Source: an uncultured delta proteobacterium
Lineage (GTDB): Bacteria; Myxococcota_A; Polyangia; Polyangiales; Polyangiaceae
NCBI GenBank assembly: GCA_903858055.1
Contig: CAIOHM010000477.1
Span: 1 to 17,325, forward strand
Length of the DNA stretch: 17,325 bases
Direction: 5' to 3'
In this document: one piece after another, positions 6,704-14,099 of the stretch
Position numbering within the stretch: position 1 is the first letter of the stretch
Layout of the letters: each line of letters starts with the position of its first letter
The notes under the pieces: generated by a model
Told to the model about the DNA's origin: nothing
The model's input: only the letters and a program-made list of their open reading frames with translations
Database searches by the model: none
Position numbers and translations under genes: made by a program

Positions 6704-8980
6704 ATGAACGCCGCCATGCGTCGCCCCCTCGCCCTCACGACCCTGGCCCTCGCGGCCTCGCTCGCCCTCCCCTCTTCGGCCGCGGCCCCGTTCTGGGCTG
6801 GCCGTGTGCAGGCTCCGCGCCTCGTCGACGTCCACGCGACAGCGCGCGCGGTGATCGCGCAGGTGGGCGCGAAGTCCGCCCGCGTGCACCTCGTTCCCGC
6901 GGGCGTGACCCAGACGAACGACGGCGACCGCTTCGTGAGCTTCACGCAAGAGCACTTGGGCCTGCCCCTGGTCGGCGCGGGTGTCACCGTGCGCCTCAAC
7001 GCGCGCGGTGAAGCGCTCCTCGTGAGCGAGCGTACGACGCAGAGCCTGCCGACCTCGGCGGTCGCTCGCGTGTCGGCTCGCGAGGCCGTCCGTGCGGCGA
7101 CGCGCCTCTCGGGTCTCGGCGAGAGCCACGCGGCACCGAAGCTCGTCTTTCGCTTCATCGACGAAGACGACGTCCGCCTCGTGTACGAGCTACGCCTCGC
7201 GGGGCGCTTTCCCGAAATGATCGCGCCGCGCGCCCTCGTCGACGCCACGACGGGTGAGGTGCTCGAGGTGCGTGACCTCGCGGTGCGCGCACGCGCGAAC
7301 ACCTACGAGACGAACCCGCTCAAGTCGACGCTGGCCATGCGCGACCTCGCGCTCGCTCCTTCTTCCACGAAGCTCGAGAACGACGTCCTCGACAGCTACA
7401 ACTGCATCGACGACAAGCGCGTCGCAAGCGTCGACTTCGGCTTCGGCGGGCCCACGCCCGTGCACGTGTGCTCGATGCTCAAGACCGCCGAGGCAAACTC
7501 GGCCGGTGACTTCACCGCGGCCCCCGTCGACGTGGCGTCGGACCCCGCGCGCGACTCGGACGACTTCTCCGAAGTCACGATGTATTACCACTCGGCGAAG
7601 GCCTACGACTTCTTCCGCAAGCTCCGCGGTGAGCCGGCGGCGCAGGTGGTCGCGAGCAAGCCGCTGCGCACGGTGTCGAACCTGCGCATCCCCGCGGGAA
7701 TCTCGAGCGGCAACTTCGGCCAAATCGGGGACCCCAACATCCCGCTCGAGCCCTTCCAGAACGCGTTCTTCTCGCCGGGCGGCGAGGGCGACATCTTCTC
7801 GACCCTCTACGGCTTCTCGGGCGGCTCGATGTGGTTCGGCCAAGGGCCCGTGCACGACTACTCGTACGACGGCGACGTGGTGTACCACGAGTTCACGCAC
7901 GGCGTGGTCGACGGCACGCTCCAGCTCGAGGCTTGGGTGCGCGACGCGCAGGGGGCCATCGACGCGCCGGGCGCGATGAACGAGGGCCTCGCGGACTATT
8001 TCGCGGCGGTCATCTCGGGCGACCCCGACGTCGGCGAGTACGCGTCGAAGGACATCGATCCCTCGATGAACGTCATCCGCACGCTCGCGAACAACGACCG
8101 CTGCCCCGAGGACGTGGGCGGCGAGGTGCACTACGACTCGACCTTCTGGACCGGGGGCCTCTGGACCGCGCGCATGACGCTCCCCGAGGCGAGCCGCACC
8201 GTCTACGACCGCGCGATCTACAAGACGATGCTCGCGAACCCGGGCCGCGGCAGCCTCTCGTTCGAGGACCTCACGAACCTCATCCTCGCGACCCTCGCGA
8301 CGGATCTGCCTGCGGGCAAGGCCGCCCTCGAGACCGCCCTCGCGGCCCGCGGCGCCTTCCCGGCCTGCGACCGCACACGCACCTTCACCGGCACCACGCT
8401 GCGCGGCCCGACCGGCCTCGGCGGCTTCTTCATGGCCCCGGGCCGCAGCGACCTCGCGGCCTTCCGCCCCGTCGCGCCGGGCGTCATGACGTTCAAGTAC
8501 GACCTCCCGGCGTACGCGAAGGACGTGACCTTCTCCTTCGCCGTGCGCGCAGGTGGCGGCGGCGGCGGCTTCGGGAGCCAAGGCACACCGTTCACGCCGG
8601 TGCTCTACGGGCGCTTCGACGAGAAGATCGCGTGGGAGAAGAGCGGCGCGAACCTGGTCGCCACCGGCGCCACCGCCGCGACGACGACGAAGGTCGGATC
8701 GAACCTCACGGCGACCTTCGTGGTGCCGGAGGGCGCGAAGACCCTTTACGTGCAGATCGCAAACTCCGGTCAGCAGAGCGGCATGTACGGCTCGGTGAGC
8801 TTCGCGGCGACCGTGGGTGAGGCCCCGCCGGCGCCGGAGGCCGCGCCTGCCGAGGAGAAGGTCGAGGGGGGTTGTGGCTGCGCCGTGGCCGGTCGCCCCG
8901 AGCGCTCGGTGGGCTCGTTGCTCGGCGCCTTCGTGATCGCGCTCGGCGCTGTGCTCCGCGGTCGCAAGCGTACGCGCTGA
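6704..8980 (+). CDS. Secreted gluzincin metalloprotease (M36/M4-like) with MYXO-CTERM-like tail
   Basis: The 758-residue protein is a zinc endopeptidase of the thermolysin/fungalysin type. HEFTH at 395-399 supplies the two zinc histidines and catalytic Glu396, and MNEGLADYF at 425-433 supplies the third ligand Glu427, 28 residues downstream of HEXXH as in gluzincins. An N-terminal signal peptide (MRRPLALTTLALAASLALPS then AAA) precedes a propeptide with the FTP-like run FTQEHLGLPLVGAGVTVRLN. A Gly-rich stretch and a beta-sandwich-like region follow the catalytic domain (about 590-705). The tail has GGCGCAV with C724 and C726, a hydrophobic helix and RGRKRTR, matching MYXO-CTERM sorting tails seen on myxobacterial surface proteins. 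The start is uncertain between 6704 and the in-frame ATG at 6716, which begins the signal peptide proper; neither has a good ribosome site. It is likely a surface-attached or released protease with predatory or nutritional use. M36 versus M4 cannot be settled by eye. Confidence 0.9.
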   Translation: MNAAMRRPLALTTLALAASLALPSSAAAPFWAGRVQAPRLVDVHATARAVIAQVGAKSARVHLVPAGVTQTNDGDRFVSFTQEHLGLPLVGAGVTVRLNARGEALLVSERTTQSLPTSAVARVSAREAVRAATRLSGLGESHAAPKLVFRFIDEDDVRLVYELRLAGRFPEMIAPRALVDATTGEVLEVRDLAVRARANTYETNPLKSTLAMRDLALAPSSTKLENDVLDSYNCIDDKRVASVDFGFGGPTPVHVCSMLKTAEANSAGDFTAAPVDVASDPARDSDDFSEVTMYYHSAKAYDFFRKLRGEPAAQVVASKPLRTVSNLRIPAGISSGNFGQIGDPNIPLEPFQNAFFSPGGEGDIFSTLYGFSGGSMWFGQGPVHDYSYDGDVVYHEFTHGVVDGTLQLEAWVRDAQGAIDAPGAMNEGLADYFAAVISGDPDVGEYASKDIDPSMNVIRTLANNDRCPEDVGGEVHYDSTFWTGGLWTARMTLPEASRTVYDRAIYKTMLANPGRGSLSFEDLTNLILATLATDLPAGKAALETALAARGAFPACDRTRTFTGTTLRGPTGLGGFFMAPGRSDLAAFRPVAPGVMTFKYDLPAYAKDVTFSFAVRAGGGGGGFGSQGTPFTPVLYGRFDEKIAWEKSGANLVATGATAATTTKVGSNLTATFVVPEGAKTLYVQIANSGQQSGMYGSVSFAATVGEAPPAPEAAPAEEKVEGGCGCAVAGRPERSVGSLLGAFVIALGAVLRGRKRTR

Positions 8981-8994
8981 GCTCACCAAACGCG

Positions 8995-9033
8995 CGAGGC
9001 CGGGGGCTCGAGGGCTCTCGGCCTCGACGTTTT
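8995..9033 (+). terminator. Intrinsic-terminator-like hairpin after the metalloprotease gene
   Basis: CGAGGCCG (8995-9002) and CGGCCTCG (9019-9026) form a perfect eight-pair stem with a 16-base GC-rich loop, followed by ACG and TTTT (9030-9033). It begins 14 bases after the protease stop and ends before the next start at 9060. The stem is strong, but the U-tract is short and offset by three bases, so termination may be partial. Confidence 0.5.
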
Positions 9034-9059
9034 CGCCCGCCTCTGGCAAGGGTTGGGCC

Positions 9060-10916
9060 GTGTTCGCTCGGTCGCTTCGGACGCTCGCTCTCGCCGTGAC
9101 GGCGCTCGTCGTCGGGGCGCCCGCGCGCGCCGCGGCCGAGGAGCCGCTGCGCCTCACCGTGACGTCGAATGTCCGTGGCGCCGTGGCGAGCCTCGCGTGT
9201 GGTCGCACCGCCGCGCCGCCGCTCACGTTTGGCCTCGACGCAACCCTCCACCGTGCCGCCGACGCCGGCGATCTCATCGTCGACGCGGGCCACTTTCTCG
9301 GCGCGAGCTTCCTCTCGAGCGAGGCGATTCGGCGCAACCCCGATCTCTTCGCGGACCTCGTCGTGCACCTCGGCTTCCGTGCCATGGCGCTCGAGCATCG
9401 CGATCTCAACGTCGATCGCCCGCTGCTCATTGCCTTCGCGAAGGCGCTCGCACCGCGCGGAATCCCGCTCGTGCTGACGAACCTCGCCTGTGACCCGGAG
9501 GCGGAGGAGGTCTGCGACAACGTGCTCGACGCGCGCGCGACGGGGGCGACCTTCGAAACGCCTGGGGGCCTCGTTGCGTTCCTCGCGGTGATCGACCCCA
9601 CCATTTTTCAGGAAATTCCCGAGCGTTCGCGCGAAGGCCTTCGTCTCGAAGATCCTGTAACGTCGCTGGCGCGCGCGGTGCGCGAAGCGCGGGCCGCAGG
9701 CGCACGCTACGTCGTCGCGGCGTACGAACCGAACCCCGCCTCCGACATCGAGAGCACCTTCCGCTTCCTGCAGGCGATCGACGAAGATGACGACGCGCCG
9801 GATCTGCTCCTCGTCGACCGCCTCGCCGAGCACCTGACCCGCCTCGACCGCCCACGCTCGAAGCTCCGCGTGGTGGCGACACGCCCTGGCGGTGTCGTCA
9901 CGGTGCGCGGAGACGCGGTCACGATCCCGGAGAGCAGCGTCGAGGACGTGGACAGCTTCACGCGCGCGTGGGCCGCCGACTTCGACGCTTCCCTTTGCCG
10001 AAAGCTTGGCGTTCCGCTCCCCGGCGGGGCGCTGTCGACGCCCTTCGGCCGCCGCGAGTTCCGCGAGTACGCCGCCGACGTGCTCCGCCGCGATCTCGGC
10101 GCAGACGTGGCGATCGTGAGCCGCGAGACCTACGGGAGCGGCGTTTCCTGGCCGCTCGAGGGGCACCTCACCCTGCTCGACGTGCACGCAGCGCTGCCCT
10201 TTGGCGGTGCCGTGGGGACCGTGGCCCTCGACGGCGCGACCGTGCGGAAGCTCTTCGACGCCGCAACGAGCGTCGGCTTCGTCACCCGCGGCTACGACCG
10301 CGCCAAGGGCACGGTGAACGGTCGGCCGATCGACGACACGCGCCGGTACACCGTCGCCACCACGGGGACCTACTTCGACCAGGCCATCGCGAAGAACCCC
10401 ATCTTCCGCGAGAGCGCCTCGGGGTTCGACGGGCCGAGCCTCCGCGACCTCGTGATCGGCGACCTCACGGAGGCGAGAGATCACGATCCGCGCGAGCACA
10501 TTGGCAACCCCGAAGAGCGCGCCGCTTGGGCGTTTCGCGCTGCGCTCCGCGGCAACCTGCAGACTACACAGGTCTCGAACAGCGACGCAACGAAGCTCAC
10601 CGAGAGCCAGCTCGGGCGGAGCGACGCGCTCGCGCTCAGCGTGGACCTCGACACCCGCGCCGACGCCGATCACCCGCACTGGAGCCTCACGAACGTGGGG
10701 CGCCTGCGCTACGGCGTCACCCGCGCGACGGGCGAGCTCACCGAGACGCGCGACACGATCGACCACCGCTCGAACTTCGTCGTGAAGCAGACCCGCGGGT
10801 CGGTCACGCCGCCCGGCGTACCCAACCTCGCGACCGAGCTCTTCGTGGAAACCGAGGCCTCGCGCCCCGAGACGCGCGCCTACCGCCACCGCTCCTCCGC
10901 CCCTCCGCGGGTCTGA
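9060..10916 (+). CDS. Exported pseudo-5'-nucleotidase-like protein (metallophosphatase-like plus 5'-nucleotidase C domain), interrupted at its 3' end
   Basis: A GTG start at 9060, preceded by AAGGG, gives a signal peptide (FARSLRTLALAVTALVVG, then ARAAA) and 618 residues. Residues 31-290 follow the fold order of a 5'-nucleotidase calcineurin-like domain, but the metal motifs are degraded: TSNVRG replaces the Asp-x-His motif, VDAGH replaces DxGD, LEHRD replaces GNHE, and the later His and GHxH motifs are absent. Residues 330-470 match the 5'-nucleotidase C-terminal domain (REYAADVL, LPFGGAVGTVALDGATVRKL, RRYTVATTGTYFD), although its NGGGIR-type loop is SRETYGSG. From about 500 the sequence turns to alternating beta strands. 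The frame stops at 10914-10916, while a continuous beta-rich protein continues in another frame to 11362. The full product would be about 767 residues. I infer a periplasmic or surface binding role, not hydrolysis. The frameshift may be real or a sequencing error. Confidence 0.75.
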   Translation: MFARSLRTLALAVTALVVGAPARAAAEEPLRLTVTSNVRGAVASLACGRTAAPPLTFGLDATLHRAADAGDLIVDAGHFLGASFLSSEAIRRNPDLFADLVVHLGFRAMALEHRDLNVDRPLLIAFAKALAPRGIPLVLTNLACDPEAEEVCDNVLDARATGATFETPGGLVAFLAVIDPTIFQEIPERSREGLRLEDPVTSLARAVREARAAGARYVVAAYEPNPASDIESTFRFLQAIDEDDDAPDLLLVDRLAEHLTRLDRPRSKLRVVATRPGGVVTVRGDAVTIPESSVEDVDSFTRAWAADFDASLCRKLGVPLPGGALSTPFGRREFREYAADVLRRDLGADVAIVSRETYGSGVSWPLEGHLTLLDVHAALPFGGAVGTVALDGATVRKLFDAATSVGFVTRGYDRAKGTVNGRPIDDTRRYTVATTGTYFDQAIAKNPIFRESASGFDGPSLRDLVIGDLTEARDHDPREHIGNPEERAAWAFRAALRGNLQTTQVSNSDATKLTESQLGRSDALALSVDLDTRADADHPHWSLTNVGRLRYGVTRATGELTETRDTIDHRSNFVVKQTRGSVTPPGVPNLATELFVETEASRPETRAYRHRSSAPPRV

Positions 10917-11362
10917 GCTTTGCGCTCGCACCAACGGCCACGCTGCAGGTGGGTCTCGGCGTCGACTGGGAGGTCTTCGCCACGCGCGAGGACCTGCGAG
11001 CGGGCGGCGCGTTGCCCCTGATGCCCGCGTCGATCGCCACGCTCATGGTGAAGCCTACGCCGCTCTTCACGATCGGGCCGCGCAGCGCGACCATCGAGGG
11101 CTCGCTCGATTACGCACGCCGCAACCCGTTCACCACGAGTGAGGCCGATCCCAAAGGCATCGAGTTTCGTGGGCGGGCCAAGCTCGTCGCGCCGGTCTCG
11201 AGGCTGCTCGCGCTCACCACCACCTACGACCTCTATGGCCGACGCGCGTGGGCGCCGGGCCAGGAGGGCGATGCGGGATCCCTGGTCACCGGCGTCGCCC
11301 ACGACGTCACGGTCGGCCTCGAGGTCACGCTCAGCGGGCAGGTGTCGAGCTACGCGCACTGA
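10889..11362 (+). pseudogene. Frameshifted C-terminal part of the pseudo-nucleotidase: beta-barrel-like domain
   Basis: These 157 codons continue the preceding gene in the frame one base back. Joining YRH of the first frame to PLLRPSAGLSFALAP here gives a natural beta strand, and one missing C near 10889-10890 would explain the shift. The segment shows repeated amphipathic strands such as LSFALAPTATLQVGLGVDW, SATIEGSLDYARRN, LLALTTTYDLYGRRAW and HDVTVGLEVTLSGQVSSYAH, typical of an outer-membrane barrel, but it ends in His rather than the common Phe. No ribosome site supports separate translation; the nearest possible start is a GTG at 10949. Its last 32 bases overlap the 3' end of the RimI-type gene on the opposite strand. 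The function is inferred as a membrane anchor. Confidence 0.6.
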
Positions 11363-11825
11363 GCGACAGGCCAAGCAGCACGGCGTCCTCTCCGTTTTCG
11401 TAATACCTTTTACGTACGCCGTATTCCGTCATGCCTACTCGTGCATAGAGAGCCCTCGCGGGCGCGTTGCTCGCGCGCACCTCGAGGGCGAGCCGGTCGA
11501 CGCCGGACACGCGCAGGTCATCGATGAGGTGAGCGAAGATCGCCCGACCTGCACCATGACCTCGGGCCTCGGGCTCGACCGCGATGGCGTCGAGCTCCGC
11601 CTCGCCGACGACGATCCGAACGGCGGCGAAGCCTTGGAAGGCGCCCGCGCGCTCCCCGACGTAGAGCCGCGCGTCAGGGGACTCGAAGAGCGCCGGCCAC
11701 ACGGCCATGAGCGCCTCGCGACGTTCGTCACGCCGCGGGCCGCCAATGAACGGATCGTGCAGCGCGCGCCAGTCGAGGTCGGCGATTGACCGGAGGTCGT
11801 CGACGAGCGCGCGCCGAACGATCAC
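11331..11825 (-). CDS. rimI: RimI-type GNAT N-acetyltransferase
   Basis: The 164-residue protein is a GNAT acetyltransferase. The acetyl-CoA pyrophosphate loop is RGHGAG at 88-93, preceded by the strand LDAIAVEPEA. The C-terminal part, N120-APARALYARVGMTEYGVRKRYY and ENGEDAVLLGL, matches the end of RimI, the enzyme that acetylates the N-terminal alanine of ribosomal protein S18. The start is a GTG at 11823-11825 that overlaps the TGA of the upstream coiled-coil gene (GTGA), so it is probably translated by coupling. RimI genes often sit with tsaB/tsaD; here the partner is a pseudo-receiver coiled-coil gene instead. The 3' end overlaps the converging barrel-domain frame by 32 bases. RimI-like is well supported; the actual target could be another protein. 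Confidence 0.85.
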   Translation of the reverse strand: MIVRRALVDDLRSIADLDWRALHDPFIGGPRRDERREALMAVWPALFESPDARLYVGERAGAFQGFAAVRIVVGEAELDAIAVEPEARGHGAGRAIFAHLIDDLRVSGVDRLALEVRASNAPARALYARVGMTEYGVRKRYYENGEDAVLLGLSLSARSSTPAR

Positions 11826-13918
11826 GAGCCGTCGCCGAGGGGGACCGCGTCGAGCTCCGCAAGGACGACCGCGAGGGCGTCGCGCGCACGGTCGAGCCCT
11901 GCGTGACGATGAGCCGCGCCCCGCGTTCCCGCCTCTTCCCGCGCGCGCAAGGACGCCTGGAGACCGTCACGCTCGGCGCGGAGACCGTTCGCTTCGGCCT
12001 CGAGCGCCAGCGCCCGACCCGCGAGCTCTTCGCCCTTCGAGATCGCCAAACGCAGCGAGTCCTCAGCCTGCGTGGCCGCGAGCGCCGCCGCAGCCGCGGC
12101 TTCCTCGCGCGCTTGCGTGCCGGCGACGAGGCCCGCCTCCGCCTCCGCGAGCTTCGCCAGGAGCGCCTGCACTTCTCCCGTGATCGCCGCATGCGCAGCA
12201 CGCACCTCGGCCTCCGCCGCGCGCACGTCGCTGAGCTCGCGCTCGAGCGCCTCGATCTTGGCTCCGCCTTCGGCACGAAGCGCCCCCATCGCCGTCTCGT
12301 GGGCCGCGCGCTGGGTCTCGAGCGACGCGCGCAAGTCTGCGAGCACCTTGCGATCGTGCTCCTGCGACTCGGCGAGGTTCGCCGCCTCTTCGCGCAGGCG
12401 CGTGACCTCGACCTCCGTCGCCGCCTTCAGGGCGCCAAGGTTCGTAAGCTCGACCTGGCGCTCCTCGAGGCGCGACTCGGCGTGGCGGAGCTCCTGCGAG
12501 GCGCGTTCCACATCGGCGCGGAGCGCAGCCACCACGGCCTCATGAGACGCGGTGAGCTCGCCGAGCTTGGCTTCGCTCGTTGCGGCGAGGCTCGTCATCT
12601 CCGCCTTGGCCGCCTCACGGGCTTCGTTCGCACGATCGCGCTCGGCCCGCACCGTCGCGAGCTCTTCGGCAGCCTCCGAGCCGCGTTTGCGCTCGTTCGC
12701 GAGCGCCTCGAGGTGCTCCTCCGCCGCAGTCTCCGCGGACTTCACGCGGAGCGCATGCTGCGCGATTTCCGCCTCGGCCTTCGCGCGGGCCTCTTCGGCG
12801 TCGACCTTTGCGCGCGTGAGCTCGGTGATCGTGTCGTCGGCTTCGGCGCGGGTTCGCTCGAGGGCAAGCGAGCGATCGCGCTCGTCGATGAGCTCGCGAT
12901 CTTTCTTCGTGAGCTCTTCGCGCACTTGGAGGAGCTCACGATCGCGCTTCCCGATTTGCTCGCGCAGATCGAGGAACTCCTTCATCGAGACGTTGCCCTG
13001 ACCTTTGGCGGCCTGCGTGAGCTTCGCCTTGAGCTCCTCGAGCTGACGCGCATGGTCGGCCGCGGTGGCGCGGAGGTCCGAAGCTTCACGGTTGCGGTCT
13101 TCGATGGCTGCGCGGGCCTTCGCGAGCTCGCTCCCTTGGTCGAGGAGCTCGGCTTCGAGCTTCGCGAGCTTCTCGCGCGCGGCTTCGAGAGCGGCACCGT
13201 TCGTTTCGGCGACGACCGGGGCGGGCATCGGCGGCGGAGCGGAAATTCGCTTCGCGGGCTCTTCCGGCGGCGCCATGGCGGCGAGCTCTTCCGAGTCGGG
13301 CATGGTGCCGAACGCGATGAGCGACTCGTCGACGACGGCGATCTCGGAGACCTCGACCACCGCAGGTTCGACCTCCACGTCTTCCGCGGCGAGGGTCGGG
13401 CGGTTCGAGCTGTCGGGCTCCTTCGCCTTTGCGAAGAGGTCGAGCGGGATCTTGCCGACCACCGTGCGCGCGTCCTCGTCGTCTTCGGCGTCGAAGCCCT
13501 CCTCGTCGATCTCGATGCCGGGGCCGCTCTGCGGGCCGAGCGGCAGGCTCGGGAGGACCTCGCGCAGGTTCACGAGGAGCGCCTCTGCGGAGGTCGCCGA
13601 CGCCACGTAGACGTCCGCGCGGTTCTTCGTGCCCTTGTGCTTCTCGAACTCGCCGGCGACGTCGTGGCGCGAGACGAGCGCCGTCGGGACCTTCGCGAGC
13701 GACGGATCGCGGCGCACCGCGAGGCAGACGCTGAACGCGTCGGCGCGCGACGGCTGGTAGATGAAGACGATGAGGTCCGGCGTCTTTGCGATGGCCGCCG
13801 CCATGAACGAGCTGCGTTCGCTCTGGGAAACGACGTCGCAACCGACGCGCGCGAGCGCTTGTTCGAGGGCACTGGCGAGAGGCGGATCACCGTCGAAGAC
13901 GAGGACGCGAAGGCTCAT
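11822..13918 (-). CDS. Pseudo-receiver plus long coiled-coil protein, FrzS/AglZ-like architecture
   Basis: Starting at the ATG at 13918, with GGAG five bases upstream, the product has 698 residues. Residues 1-122 are a response-regulator-like domain (MSLRVLVFDGDPPLASALEQ, PDLIVFIYQP, HKGTKNRADVYV). The acidic pair is D9/D11, but the phospho-acceptor position in VFIYQP is not Asp (Phe52 by alignment to DLxMP), the Thr position is Ser83, and the conserved Lys of TKP is Ser107. It should not be phosphorylated normally. Residues 125-240 are an acidic, Pro-rich linker; from about 241 to 665 there is continuous Ala/Glu/Arg/Lys-rich coiled coil. The same order is seen in Myxococcus FrzS and AglZ, which act at cell poles in gliding and twitching motility; the HK...RAD-Y run also resembles theirs. 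Its stop overlaps the rimI start. A polar scaffold role is inferred from architecture, not shown. Confidence 0.82.
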   Translation of the reverse strand: MSLRVLVFDGDPPLASALEQALARVGCDVVSQSERSSFMAAAIAKTPDLIVFIYQPSRADAFSVCLAVRRDPSLAKVPTALVSRHDVAGEFEKHKGTKNRADVYVASATSAEALLVNLREVLPSLPLGPQSGPGIEIDEEGFDAEDDEDARTVVGKIPLDLFAKAKEPDSSNRPTLAAEDVEVEPAVVEVSEIAVVDESLIAFGTMPDSEELAAMAPPEEPAKRISAPPPMPAPVVAETNGAALEAAREKLAKLEAELLDQGSELAKARAAIEDRNREASDLRATAADHARQLEELKAKLTQAAKGQGNVSMKEFLDLREQIGKRDRELLQVREELTKKDRELIDERDRSLALERTRAEADDTITELTRAKVDAEEARAKAEAEIAQHALRVKSAETAAEEHLEALANERKRGSEAAEELATVRAERDRANEAREAAKAEMTSLAATSEAKLGELTASHEAVVAALRADVERASQELRHAESRLEERQVELTNLGALKAATEVEVTRLREEAANLAESQEHDRKVLADLRASLETQRAAHETAMGALRAEGGAKIEALERELSDVRAAEAEVRAAHAAITGEVQALLAKLAEAEAGLVAGTQAREEAAAAAALAATQAEDSLRLAISKGEELAGRALALEAEANGLRAERDGLQASLRAREEAGTRGAAHRHAGLDRARDALAVVLAELDAVPLGDGS

Positions 13919-13923
13919 GGATT

Positions 13924-13927
13924 CTCC
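13924..13927 (-). promoter_or_regulatory. Ribosome binding site fixing the start of the pseudo-receiver gene
   Basis: On the minus strand GGAG lies five bases before the ATG at 13918. The frame is open for 17 more codons upstream to an ATG at 13969, but that start lacks a comparable site and would place a non-homologous leader before the first receiver strand. Confidence 0.6.
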
Positions 13928-14099
13928 AGGGGGAGCAAGAAGGTATCGAACGCGCCAAGACGCGCGCAACGAACTCGGAAGCTCTTTTCACGGAAAGGCG
14001 CCCGCGCGCAATGGCGAGGCCGCACACACGTTCAGGCGCTGCGCACCCAGGCCCGAATCGTACACGGCCGACGGAAGGAGCCAGCCCTTCGCGCGCGCG

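Noticed and set aside
7190..9604. An 804-codon minus-strand frame over the metalloprotease and the next gene
   Set aside because: It crosses a terminator-like hairpin and two well-supported genes, and has low-complexity Arg/Ala/Val/Glu composition with no domain.
10886..10916. Programmed ribosomal frameshift
   Set aside because: No X-XXY-YYZ slippery site and no evident downstream pseudoknot; an indel explains the data more simply.
8706..10934. A 742-codon minus-strand frame over the nucleotidase-like gene
   Set aside because: Low-complexity product; the plus strand shows a signal peptide and a 5'-nucleotidase C domain.
14074..14090. Hairpin GAAGG/CCTTC downstream of hisIE as a terminator
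   Set aside because: Only five pairs and no T-run on the minus strand.
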